Source: DASUPK01 sp963724665 (GTDB taxonomy: Bacteria > Actinomycetota > Thermoleophilia > Solirubrobacterales > 70-9). From it: DNA of 64,000 nucleotides. Numbering within the stretch: position 1 is the first letter of the stretch; every line of letters starts with the position of its first letter. Location: NCBI GenBank assembly GCA_963724665.1, contig CAVRVH010000012.1:1178001-1242000 (forward strand), given 5' to 3'. Of this stretch, positions 36,757-44,574 are shown piece after piece. Position numbers and translations under genes: made by a program. Below the pieces are notes generated by a model that saw only the letters and a list, made by a program, of their open reading frames with translations, was not told where the DNA came from and searched no databases.

Positions 36757-37551
36757 ATGCGCCCCGTCAACCTGATCCCACCCGACGAGCGCGGCGGCGA
36801 CCGCTCCTCGATGCGGACCGGTGCCTTCTCGTACGTCCTGATCGGCGCTCTCGCCATCGCCCTGCTCGGGGTCATCGCCTTGGCCTTCACCAGCAAGCAG
36901 ATCTCCGACCGCAAGTCCGAGGTGGCGAAGCTGCAGGTCCAGGAGCAGCAGGCCGAGGCGAAGGCTCAGAGCCTGCAGGCGTTCGCCAACTTCCGGGCGG
37001 TCCAGGAGCAGCGCTCGGCCACCATCACCAGCCTCGCCCAGAGCCGCTTCGACTGGCAGCGGGTGCTCAACGAGCTCGCGCGCGTGATCCCGTCCGACGT
37101 CTGGCTCGTCCAGCTCCCGGCACCGTCAACCCCCAGGTCACGCTCGACGGACGGGCCCGAGATCACGATCCGCGACGGCGTCACGGGTCCCGCGCTCGAG
37201 CTGGTCGGCTGCGCGCCCAGCCAGGACGCGGTGGCCGGACTCGTCGCCGACCTCGAGGAGATCGACGGCGTCACCCGCGTCGGCCTGCAGCGTCGGAGAA
37301 GGTTGACGACAGCGACTCCGCCAGCGGCGCCGCGGTCGACCTCGGCCTCAGGTGAGCGACACGCGACGACCGAGTGCCGGACGAGCGACTTCATCGCCAA
37401 GTTCGAGATCGTCGTCGCTTTCGACGCGGTCCCGTTCCCGAGCGACGCGACCGACGACGCCGTCCGTACCGTCTTCGCTGGCCCCGACGGCGTCACTCGC
37501 AGGCTCGCCTCCCAGTCCTCCGCGACCCCACGCGACGGGAGGCTGATATGA
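36757..37551 (+). CDS. pilN: Pilus assembly protein PilN, frameshifted
   Basis: A bitopic inner-membrane protein that binds PilM through its N-terminus. MRPVNLIPPDER is the conserved PilM-binding peptide of PilN proteins (usual form I-N-L-L-P). One membrane helix follows (SYVLIGALAIALLGVIALAF, residues 24-43), then a coiled coil (KSEVAKLQVQEQQAEAKAQSLQA) and a ferredoxin-like domain with WQRVLNELARVIPSDVWLVQL. Shifts lie near 37125-37160 and 37290-37370. About 264 residues. It overlaps pilO by four bases. Confidence 0.85.
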   Translation: MRPVNLIPPDERGGDRSSMRTGAFSYVLIGALAIALLGVIALAFTSKQISDRKSEVAKLQVQEQQAEAKAQSLQAFANFRAVQEQRSATITSLAQSRFDWQRVLNELARVIPSDVWLVQLPAPSTPRSRSTDGPEITIRDGVTGPALELVGCAPSQDAVAGLVADLEEIDGVTRVGLQRRRRLTTATPPAAPRSTSASGERHATTECRTSDFIAKFEIVVAFDAVPFPSDATDDAVRTVFAGPDGVTRRLASQSSATPRDGRLI

Positions 37552-38439
37552 AGGTGAGCGATAAGTCAATCGTCTTCGGCGTCCTGGTCGTCGTCTTTGC
37601 GATCGGCTTCTACATGCTGATCCTGGCGCCCGAAGCGCGAGAAGACGAGCGAGCTGAACGATCAGATCGACCAGATCCACGCCTCGATCGAGCAGCAGGA
37701 GTCAGGTGGCGAGCTACGCGGAACAGGCCCGGAAGGAGTTCCCGCGGTACTACGGGCGCCTCGTCGTGCTCGGCAAGGCCGTTCCGGCGCAGGCCGACAC
37801 GGCGTCGATGCTCGTACAGCTCAACTCGATCTCCGGCCGAACCACGTTGATTTCCGCGCGATCGAGCTGGGCGGGGATGCGGGTGCGGCGGGGACCGGCA
37901 GCTCTCGAGCGCTGCACCCGCCGCCACCCCACCGCCAGCGTCCAGCCCGGCCCGCCTCCGCAAGCTCGACGACCACGACCGGCGCCAGCGACTCCGGCAG
38001 CTCGACCAGCTCCGTCGACTCCACGGCCGGCGGCGTCGACCGCCGCTGCGCCTGTGCCCGCGACCGAGGCGTCCGCCGCGGCCCTTCCGATCGGCGCCGT
38101 GGTCGGGCCGGCAGGTCTGCCCACGCTGCCCGTACACCTCAACTTCCAGGGCGGCTTCTTCGACATCGCCAACTTCATCGGCGGGGTGGACGGCCTCGTC
38201 ACAGCCGACGGACAGCGGCCAGGTCTGCCCCAGACGGGCGTCTCTTGACCGTCGACGGGTTCGCCTTCAACGGTGGCGATCACCGGCCCCTCACCCGATG
38301 CTCGACGCCGGCTTCGCGGTGACCACCTACGTGACGCCCGCCGAGGAGGGCCTGACCGCCGGCGCCGCCCGAGCGGCCCGGCCCCCGACAGCCCGGCGCG
38401 GCCCAGGCCCAGCCCGCGAGCGCGGTGGTGTCCAAGTGA
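37548..38439 (+). CDS. pilO: Pilus assembly protein PilO, multiple frameshifts
   Basis: Partner of PilN. MKVSDKSIVFGVLVVVFAIGFYMLILAP gives the membrane helix; a coiled coil (TSELNDQIDQIHASIEQQES) and RKEFPRYYGRLVVLGKAVPAQADTASMLVQLNSIS follow. A long Ala/Ser/Thr/Pro-rich insertion separates this from the C-terminal ferredoxin-like part, with LPVHLNFQGGFFDIANFIGGVDGLV and AVTTYVTPAEEGLTAGAA. At least five one-base shifts. The stop overlaps the next GTG start by four bases. Confidence 0.8.
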
Positions 38440-39231
38440 AGCGCTGGAAGGTGCAGAAGTTCTTCGGCGACCTGGTCTACGACCTGCGCAGCCGCAACCT
38501 GCTGCCGGTCGTGATCATGCTGGTCGTCGCGATAGTCGCGGTGCCGTTCCTGATCTCGTCGGGCTCGGATCGAGGCGACTCGGATTCGTCGGGCCGGGCG
38601 CGCAGGGCTCCGCCGCGCAGTCGCGCCCGAGGCCCAGAACGCCGTGGTCGCCTACCACCCTGGAGTCCGCAACTTCAAGCAGCGGCTCAATGACCTCGGA
38701 CCGCAAGAACCCGTTCACCCAGCAGTACACCGTCGCCGACAGACGCCGTCAGAACGGGTCAGCGTCAGCCATCGACACGGTGACGTCCTCGACGGGAGCC
38801 CGGATCGGGCGGGAACACCGGTTCGAGCGGCGGCACCGGCGGCGGCAGCAAGGACGGAAACGGCTCCTCGGGCGGCAAGACGGAGACCGTCTACACCTAC
38901 TACCAGACCGATGTGACCGTCGGCGAGCGGCGGGACGCCGGCCGCACTCAACAACGCTCACGCAGTTCCAGTTCCTGCCGACCCCGGCCACGCCGGTGCT
39001 GGTCTACATGGGCACCGCCTCGGGCGGCAAGCAGGCGCTCTTCCTGGTCTCGAAGGACGTGACGAGCGTCGGCGGCAACGGGGTCTGCTTCCCGAGCGCC
39101 GATGACTGCCAGCTCCTCGGCCTGAACGCCGGGAAGGGCGCCGACCTGATCTACGGTCCCGACGGCAAGACCTACCACCTGCAGGTCGTAGGATCAAGCG
39201 CGTCAACAGCTCGACAGCCACCCGGCTCTAG
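38436..39231 (+). CDS. Pilus-operon membrane protein in PilP position, multiple frameshifts
   Basis: About 265 residues. The GTG start gives MKRWKVQKFFGDLVYDLRSRNLLPVVIMLVVAIVAVPFLISS, a single membrane helix at 22-41. A flexible Gly/Ser-rich region (GGNTGSSGGTGGG-like) precedes a globular domain with ETVYTYYQTDVTVGERR, FLPTPATPVLVYMGTASGGKQALFLVSKDV and a Cys pair (GVCFPSADDCQLLGLNAG). The position after pilO is that of PilP, but there is no secretin for a PilP to dock to and I see no PilP signature. Probably a lineage-specific partner of PilNO. Several one-base shifts between 38590 and 38960. Confidence 0.65.
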
Positions 39232-39242
39232 CCTCCGAGCGC

Positions 39243-39271
39243 TTCACAAAGTAAAGCTTTGACGCTATCCT
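39243..39271 (+). promoter_or_regulatory. Promoter with embedded inverted repeat, HxlR gene
   Basis: TTCACA (39243-39248), a 17-base spacer and TATCCT (39266-39271), six bases before the GTG start. The spacer contains CAAAG-TAAAG-CTTTG (39247-39261), an inverted repeat well placed for autorepression by the HxlR protein. Confidence 0.6.
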
Positions 39272-39277
39272 GGGCGC

Positions 39278-39661
39278 GTGTTCGACCGCGAATGTCCCGT
39301 CTGCCGGACGGCCGAGGTCATCTCCGGCAAGTGGACCCTCCTCATCATCCGCGACCTGGCGGACTCCTCGCTCCGGTTCTGTGAGCTGGAGCGCTCCCTG
39401 GAGGGAATCAGCCCCAGGACCCTTTCTCTGCGCCTGAGGGCGCTCGAGGAGCAGGGCATCGTCGAGCGCCGCACCTTCCCCGAGGTGCCCCCGCGCGTGA
39501 CCTACCAGCTGACCGACAAGGGCACGGCCCTCGTCCCGCTGATCGAGGACATGCGCCGCTACGGCCGCCAGTGGCTCCCTGAGGACGAGCCAGCCGCGGC
39601 ACGTTTCAGCGGCGCGTTAGCGCCGCGCCTGATGCTTGGCGGCGCCCGCTCCTCCGTTTGA
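39278..39661 (+). CDS. HxlR-family transcriptional regulator
   Basis: A 127-residue winged-helix regulator. MFDRECPVCRTAEVISGKWTLLIIRDLADSSLRFCELERSLEGISPRTLSLRLRALEEQGIVERR is a textbook HxlR start, with the conserved Cys in CPV that senses thiol or aldehyde stress in some members. A second Cys is at position 9 (CPVC). The C-terminal extension after the HxlR domain is about 15 residues. The leaderless promoter carries an embedded inverted repeat. No obvious target gene is divergent. Confidence 0.87.
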   Translation: MFDRECPVCRTAEVISGKWTLLIIRDLADSSLRFCELERSLEGISPRTLSLRLRALEEQGIVERRTFPEVPPRVTYQLTDKGTALVPLIEDMRRYGRQWLPEDEPAAARFSGALAPRLMLGGARSSV

Positions 39662-39732
39662 TGGCGAAGCCGTAGCTGCAACTCCTCTCTCACACGCAGG
39701 AAGCCCCGTAGGGACGGGCGAATCGGTCTTGC

Positions 39733-41457
39733 GTGACGACGCTTGAGAGCACCACAGAGAGACTCGAGGAGGCGCTGAGGCGCCTCGCCGTCGAGGCGGC
39801 CGACCTGTTCGAGGAGCTGCTGGCGACCGGGGCGGAGATGCCCTTCGACCTGGAGCCCACCGACGATGGGCCGCTGCCGATGTACTCCTACGCCCCGCTG
39901 ACGGGGCAGTTCATCGAGCGGCACCTGGCCGAGCTGCGGCGCCTGGAGGCCTTCGTGGAGGTACGCGAGATCGCCGGCGAGGAGGCCGCGATCGGGTTCA
40001 TGGTCGGGCTCTGGGATGGGAAGACCGAGTTCGACATCGCAGGCAACCGGCTGCAGGGCGCCGTCGACGCCGTGCTGGCGACGATCCAGTCCGACTCCGA
40101 CGAGGCGACGCCCGCCGGGGAGGTGATCGTCCCGCTGGTCGGCTTCCACATGCCGAAGGACGAGATGGAGCTTGATGGGGTACGCATCGTGCGCGCGGAC
40201 CTGGTGGAGGACGCGCCGCTCGACGCGGTCGACGCGACACGCTCCGGCGGCCGCGGGAAGCCCGGCTTCCTGGCGTGCCTGAGCTGCGGGCTCGCCGCCG
40301 TCGCACCGGCCGCCGTGGTCGCCGATGACCTGCGGCGTGCGCTGCGCACGATGAGGCTTTTCAGGCCCGGCGCCGTCGGGCTGGCGACCCACGGCTGGGC
40401 CAAGCGGTCCGGTGGATGGGAGCGCTTCGGGACCGGCGCGAGTCGCCCGCGCCAGGGCGGCTACCGCCTGACCGGCAATGAGGTGCCCGTGCTTGAGCAC
40501 TTTGCGCGCATGCTCAACGAGCGTGGCTCGCGGATGCCCTCGCTCGACTGGGCGGCGTCCCGGTTCGAGCTGGGCGCCGAGCGCGGATCGCTGATCGAGG
40601 CGCTGAGCGACTACCTGCTCGCCCTGCGCGGGCTGCTCGAAGGCGGCGGAGCCGCGCGGACGACCATGTCGGCCCGGGTCGCAGCACTCGCCTGCGAGCC
40701 CTACGAGCGCGAGCAGGGCCGGATCACGGTCGAGCGCGCGCTGGCTATCGAGCGAAAGCTGATGAGCGGAGGCCGCTACCGGCCGGTGGCGGGCGCTTCG
40801 CCGCTGGACGTGATCGCGGAGCTCGAGGAGCTCCTGCGGCGCCTCCTCAAGGGACTTGCCACCGGAGAGCTGGGAGGAGACCTGAGGGCCGCCGCAGACG
40901 AGGTCCTGCTCTCCGAGGGTCTTTCGGCCACGCACGTCGAGACGCCGGGCCTGGGTGAGACCGCCGAGTGGCACCTCCCCGACCCCACGCCCGACGAGGC
41001 CATCGATCTGTCGGCGATCGCCGACGGCAACATGGGCGATGACGAAATCACCGTTCACAAGGCCGAAATCGACGAGGAAATCACCATTCACAGGGCGGAA
41101 TCGGACGATGGGACGGACACGAACCAAATGGACGATTTGTCCGTCCGCGGGGCCGAGGAGGATCGGCAACCGACGACGAGGATCGTCGTCGATGACGTCG
41201 AACTTCCTGAGATCATGAGCGCCGACGGCGACCATCGCGCTCCGACCCGGCCCGACGACATCGGGGATCGCGCGGATTGGTTCAGCGCCGGCGACGGCGA
41301 GCCGGAGTGGCCCGCGTTTGCGCGGCCGCGCCGCAAGGACCACGACGCCGACCGCGAGCCCTCGAAGGACCGCGTCCGCTACCTCTTCCCGGTCCCGGAC
41401 GCGACGGATTGGTCGGTCGGCGAGCTTCGCTACGAGCGCAAGCGCTCGGGCAGCTAA
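39733..41457 (+). CDS. Large protein of unknown function with HEPN/ApeA-like region
   Basis: 574 residues from a GTG start, intact. Residues 1-250 are alpha/beta with no recognised domain. Residues 270-350 (SLDWAASRFELGAERGSLIEALSDYLLALRGLLEG, then a TMSARVAALACEPYEREQ stretch) resemble the helical core of ApeA-like HEPN domains. An acidic, low-complexity region follows, with a tandem motif DEITVHKAEID / EEITIHRAESD near residue 435. The C-terminus is PVPDATDWSVGELRYERKRSG. Convergent with the ArsA pair, overlapping by four bases. It is probably cytosolic. A HEPN function is inference, and the RxxxxH catalytic motif was not found. Confidence 0.65.
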   Translation: MTTLESTTERLEEALRRLAVEAADLFEELLATGAEMPFDLEPTDDGPLPMYSYAPLTGQFIERHLAELRRLEAFVEVREIAGEEAAIGFMVGLWDGKTEFDIAGNRLQGAVDAVLATIQSDSDEATPAGEVIVPLVGFHMPKDEMELDGVRIVRADLVEDAPLDAVDATRSGGRGKPGFLACLSCGLAAVAPAAVVADDLRRALRTMRLFRPGAVGLATHGWAKRSGGWERFGTGASRPRQGGYRLTGNEVPVLEHFARMLNERGSRMPSLDWAASRFELGAERGSLIEALSDYLLALRGLLEGGGAARTTMSARVAALACEPYEREQGRITVERALAIERKLMSGGRYRPVAGASPLDVIAELEELLRRLLKGLATGELGGDLRAAADEVLLSEGLSATHVETPGLGETAEWHLPDPTPDEAIDLSAIADGNMGDDEITVHKAEIDEEITIHRAESDDGTDTNQMDDLSVRGAEEDRQPTTRIVVDDVELPEIMSADGDHRAPTRPDDIGDRADWFSAGDGEPEWPAFARPRRKDHDADREPSKDRVRYLFPVPDATDWSVGELRYERKRSGS

Positions 41458-42600
41458 GCCGCTCCGCTCGCAGCCAGCTCCTCCCGCTGCTCCTCGGTGG
41501 CGAACAGGTAGCGATCGATCTTCAGCAGGGCCTCGAGGTCGTGGACGTCCTCGTCCAGGTAGGGGATGCGGATCACCGCCTTCGGGTTGAGCTCGCGGCG
41601 CAGGTGCTCGACGTTCCGCGCGTCCCGCTGGGCGAGCGCCTGGTAGTCGGCGAAGTTCTGGGCCACGCGCTCGGCGAGGGCGTGATCGAGCAGATCGTTG
41701 AGGTCGCCCTCCGCCGTGCCCTCCGCGTCCTCGTCGGCCTCGTAGTGGACCTTGTTGACGATCACGCCACCGACGGGCAGCTTGGCCTCGACCAGCTTGC
41801 GGTGGAAGTAGACGGCCTCGGTCGATGGGCTCGCCCTGCGGGCCGCAGACCACGACGAACGTGGTGGCGGGGTCGGCGAGCAGCTCGGAGACTCGCTTGG
41901 CGCGCTCGCGGAACCCGTCGACCATCCCGCTGAACGCCTGGAAGAACTCGCTCAGGTCGGTGAGCAGGTCGAGGCCGGTGACGCGCTTCAGCACGCTCAT
42001 CGCCATCGAGCTCCCGCGGCCGACGACCCTGGTCGCCAGGCCCGTCGGCTTCATGAACATCTGCATGCCGCGGCCCTCGATGAACTGCGTGAGGCGCTTC
42101 GGGGCGTCGAGGAAGTCAAGGGCGTTGCGCGACGGGGGAGTGTCGAGGACGAGGAAGTCGTAGCGGCCCTCCTGGTGGATCTCGAAGAGCTTCTCCATCG
42201 CCATGTACTCCTGCGAGCCGGCCAGGGCGTTGGAGAGCTGCCGGTAGATGCGGTTCTCGAGGATCCGGTCGCGGGTCTCCGCGTCCGGGGAGTGCTTGCG
42301 GACGAGCTCGTCGAAGGTGGCCTTCGCGTCGAGCTTCATCGCCCAGAGCTCGCCGCGCATCTCGGAGCCGGCCCGCTCGAAGAGCTCCGGGTCGACCTGC
42401 CTGGGCGTGTTCTCGAGCTCCTTCAGGCCCAGGGAGTCGGCGAGCCGCTTGGCCGGGTCGATCGTCAGCACGCACACCTTCTGTCCGCGCGCGGCCAGCC
42501 CGGCCGCCAGCGCCGCCGAGGTGGTCGTCTTGCCCACGCCTCCCGAGCCGGCGCAGATGCAGATCCCGCGGCCGTCGACGATGTCGGTGATGGCCGGCAT
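41454..42600 (-). CDS. ArsA/Get3-family ATPase (second of pair), frameshifted
   Basis: A soluble SIMIBI-class ATPase of about 382 residues. The deviant Walker A is CAGSGGVGKTTTSAALAAGLA, the switch I region VLTIDPAKRLADSLGL, and switch II VLDTPPSRNALDFLD. An extra C near 41820 shifts the frame between VVCGPQGEPID and EAVYFHRKL; the last 104 residues (VIVNKVHYEADEDAEG onward) follow in the other frame. It starts on the stop of the partner gene (TGATG). Paired genes of this kind occur in mycobacteria as Rv3679-Rv3680. A role in protein targeting or metabolite efflux is not decidable here. Confidence 0.83.
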
Positions 42601-43520
42601 CAGACGAGGGCGCCCGAGAGGCGCTCCAGCGAGGGCACGTCGAGCTGCGGCTTGAAGATGAAGGGCAGGGTCTTGACGGGCGTCGAGACGGTCCTCTTCA
42701 GGCGCTGCAGCTGCTCGCGCTGGGAGCGAGAGCGGCGGAACTCCGAGAGCGCCGCGCGCACTGCTGCCCTGGCGGGCCCGTCGGCCTCCTCCAGCGCGCG
42801 CTCGAGCTCCGACGCCTCGGTCTTCGAGAAGCGCTCCGGGTAGAGCGCGTTCATGTAGACCCGGTCGACGGACATGCCGACGTCGTCGGTGAGCTGTTCC
42901 TCGAGGGAGGCGGATTCGTTGACGGGCATCTCCTCGGGCAGCGCGACGATCGCCACGCCGGTCGAGTCGTGGTCGGTGATGAAGCGGTCGAGCTCCTCGG
43001 CCTGTGAATGGATCGGGCCCACGCGTGCGATGCCGGCGAACGTGCGTGGCGTCTGCAGGAAGCCGATCCCTTGGCCCGTGGCGGGGGCGTCGACGATCAC
43101 CAGGTCGTACTCCCGCCCCTTCTTCACCTTCCGATCGGGCTGGGCGAGCTCCCAGATCTTCCCGATCGTGACCAGCTCCTTGAGGCCGGGGGTCGCCGCC
43201 GCCAGGTAATTGAAGATTCGGGAGCGAACGAGCATGTCGCGCATGGCGCGGACCTTGAGCTGGAGGAGCAGGTACTCGCGCAGGGAGTGATCGGGGTCGA
43301 TCGAGATCGCCCAGAGGTTGTCGGCCACCTCGACCTCGTGAAAGCCGATCTCGGCACGCCTGAAGACGCGTGAGGCGGTCTCCTGGCCGCCGATCTCGCA
43401 GACGATCGTCCGCTTGCCCCGATTCGCCGCGGCCATGCCCAGCGCGACGGAGATCGTCGACTTGCCGACGCCTCCCTTGCCGGTCACAAATACGAGTCGT
43501 TTGTCGAGTAGCTCAGGCAT
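42600..43520 (-). CDS. ArsA/Get3-family ATPase (first of pair)
   Basis: An intact ATPase of 306 residues from the ATG at 43518-43520; the open frame upstream is spurious. Motifs: P-loop VFVTGKGGVGKSTISVALGMAAA, switch I-like IVCEIGGQETASRVF, LWAISIDPDHSLREYLLLQL, and switch II LVIVDAPATGQGIGFLQTPRTF. It forms a translationally coupled pair with the second ATPase, and the two would give a heterodimer by analogy with the mycobacterial Rv3679-Rv3680 complex. It is divergent from the ParA-ftsZ operon. Confidence 0.87.
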   Translation of the reverse strand: MPELLDKRLVFVTGKGGVGKSTISVALGMAAANRGKRTIVCEIGGQETASRVFRRAEIGFHEVEVADNLWAISIDPDHSLREYLLLQLKVRAMRDMLVRSRIFNYLAAATPGLKELVTIGKIWELAQPDRKVKKGREYDLVIVDAPATGQGIGFLQTPRTFAGIARVGPIHSQAEELDRFITDHDSTGVAIVALPEEMPVNESASLEEQLTDDVGMSVDRVYMNALYPERFSKTEASELERALEEADGPARAAVRAALSEFRRSRSQREQLQRLKRTVSTPVKTLPFIFKPQLDVPSLERLSGALV

Positions 43521-43583
43521 ACGGGCGGATTCTCCCAAGCGTAAGCAGGAAACCGGGTCTCGCCTCCGAAATAGCCCGCCTAG

Positions 43584-44574
43584 ATGGCTAGTTTCCGCCG
43601 AAAGCAGACTTCTCAAACAGTGGCCGAGTCCGGGCGCATGAAGCCCGAGGACCTCGTCGGTCCGACGCCCGAGAAGAAGGACACGGGCGAGGACGAAGGG
43701 CTCCAAGAAGGACAGCACAAAGTCGGCGGCCACAAAAACCGCCGCCGGATCTACCTCGAAGGCCTCCGCCAAGGCCCCCACGAAGGCCAAGCAGCCGGAC
43801 AAGCCCAAGAACAAGGGCCCGGCCAAGGTGATCGCCTTCGCCAACCAGAAGGGCGGCGTCGCCAAGACGACGACCGCGCTCAACCTCGCCGTCGCCTTCA
43901 AGGAGTCGGGCCACCGCGTCCTCTGCGTCGACATGGACCCGCAGGGCAACCTGACCATGTCTCAGGGCATCGATCCGGACAAGGTCGAGAAGAGCATGTT
44001 CGACGTCCTCGTCCACCGGTACCCGATCAGCCAGATCATCGCCGAGCGCGAGATCGACGTAGCGGTCGCCTCCATCGACCTGGCCGGCGCCGAGATCGCG
44101 ATGAGCACCCAGATCGGCCGCGAGCGGGCGCTGGAGAAGGGCCTCGACGAGGTCCGCAACGACTACGACTTCGTCTGCATCGACACCCCGCCGAGCCTGG
44201 GACTCCTGACCGTGAACGCCCTCACCGCCGCCAACAAGGTGATCGTGCCGGTCCAGTGCGAGTACCTCTCGATGCGCGGGCTCGTCCAGCTTCAGAACAC
44301 CCTCACGATGATCCGGGAGAACCTCAACCCCGGCGTCGAGATCGAGGGCATCCTGCCGACGATGCTCGACTCGCGGACCGTCCACGCCAAGGAGGCGGTG
44401 GAGATCCTCGAGGAGAACTTCGGCGAGCTCGTCTTCAAGTCGCGGATCCGCAAGGCGATCAAGTTCGCCGAGGCTCCGGTCCGCGGATCGTCCGTTCTCA
44501 AGTACGACCCAGGCTCGAAGGCCGCGGGCGCCTACCGCGACCTCGCGAAGGAGGTTCTCACCCATGGCTCGTAA
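43584..44574 (+). CDS. ParA/MinD-type ATPase, frameshifted N-terminus
   Basis: Positioning ATPase of about 330 residues. The N-terminal 80 residues are a basic Lys/Ala/Ser/Thr linker (KKDSTKSAATKTAAGSTSKASAKAP in part), interrupted by a one-base shift near 43700. The catalytic domain begins VIAFANQKGGVAKTTTALNLAVAF, with the deviant Walker A KGGVAKTT, then CVDMDPQGNLTMS, and FVCIDTPPSLGLLTVNAL. It resembles Soj/ParA more than MinD because no C-terminal amphipathic helix is evident. It overlaps ftsZ by 11 bases, a strong hint of joint function. No parB gene is nearby. Confidence 0.87.

Noticed and set aside
31059..39231. Programmed ribosomal frameshifting in pilus genes
   Set aside because: Too many sites, both directions, no shared slippery sequence or downstream structure; sequencing or assembly indels explain them better.
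39559..42600. Open frame of 1013 codons on the minus strand
   Set aside because: Only the first part is the ArsA-type ATPase. The rest is read-through after a one-base shift and lies antisense to the intact 574-residue gene; its composition is low-complexity and matches no family.
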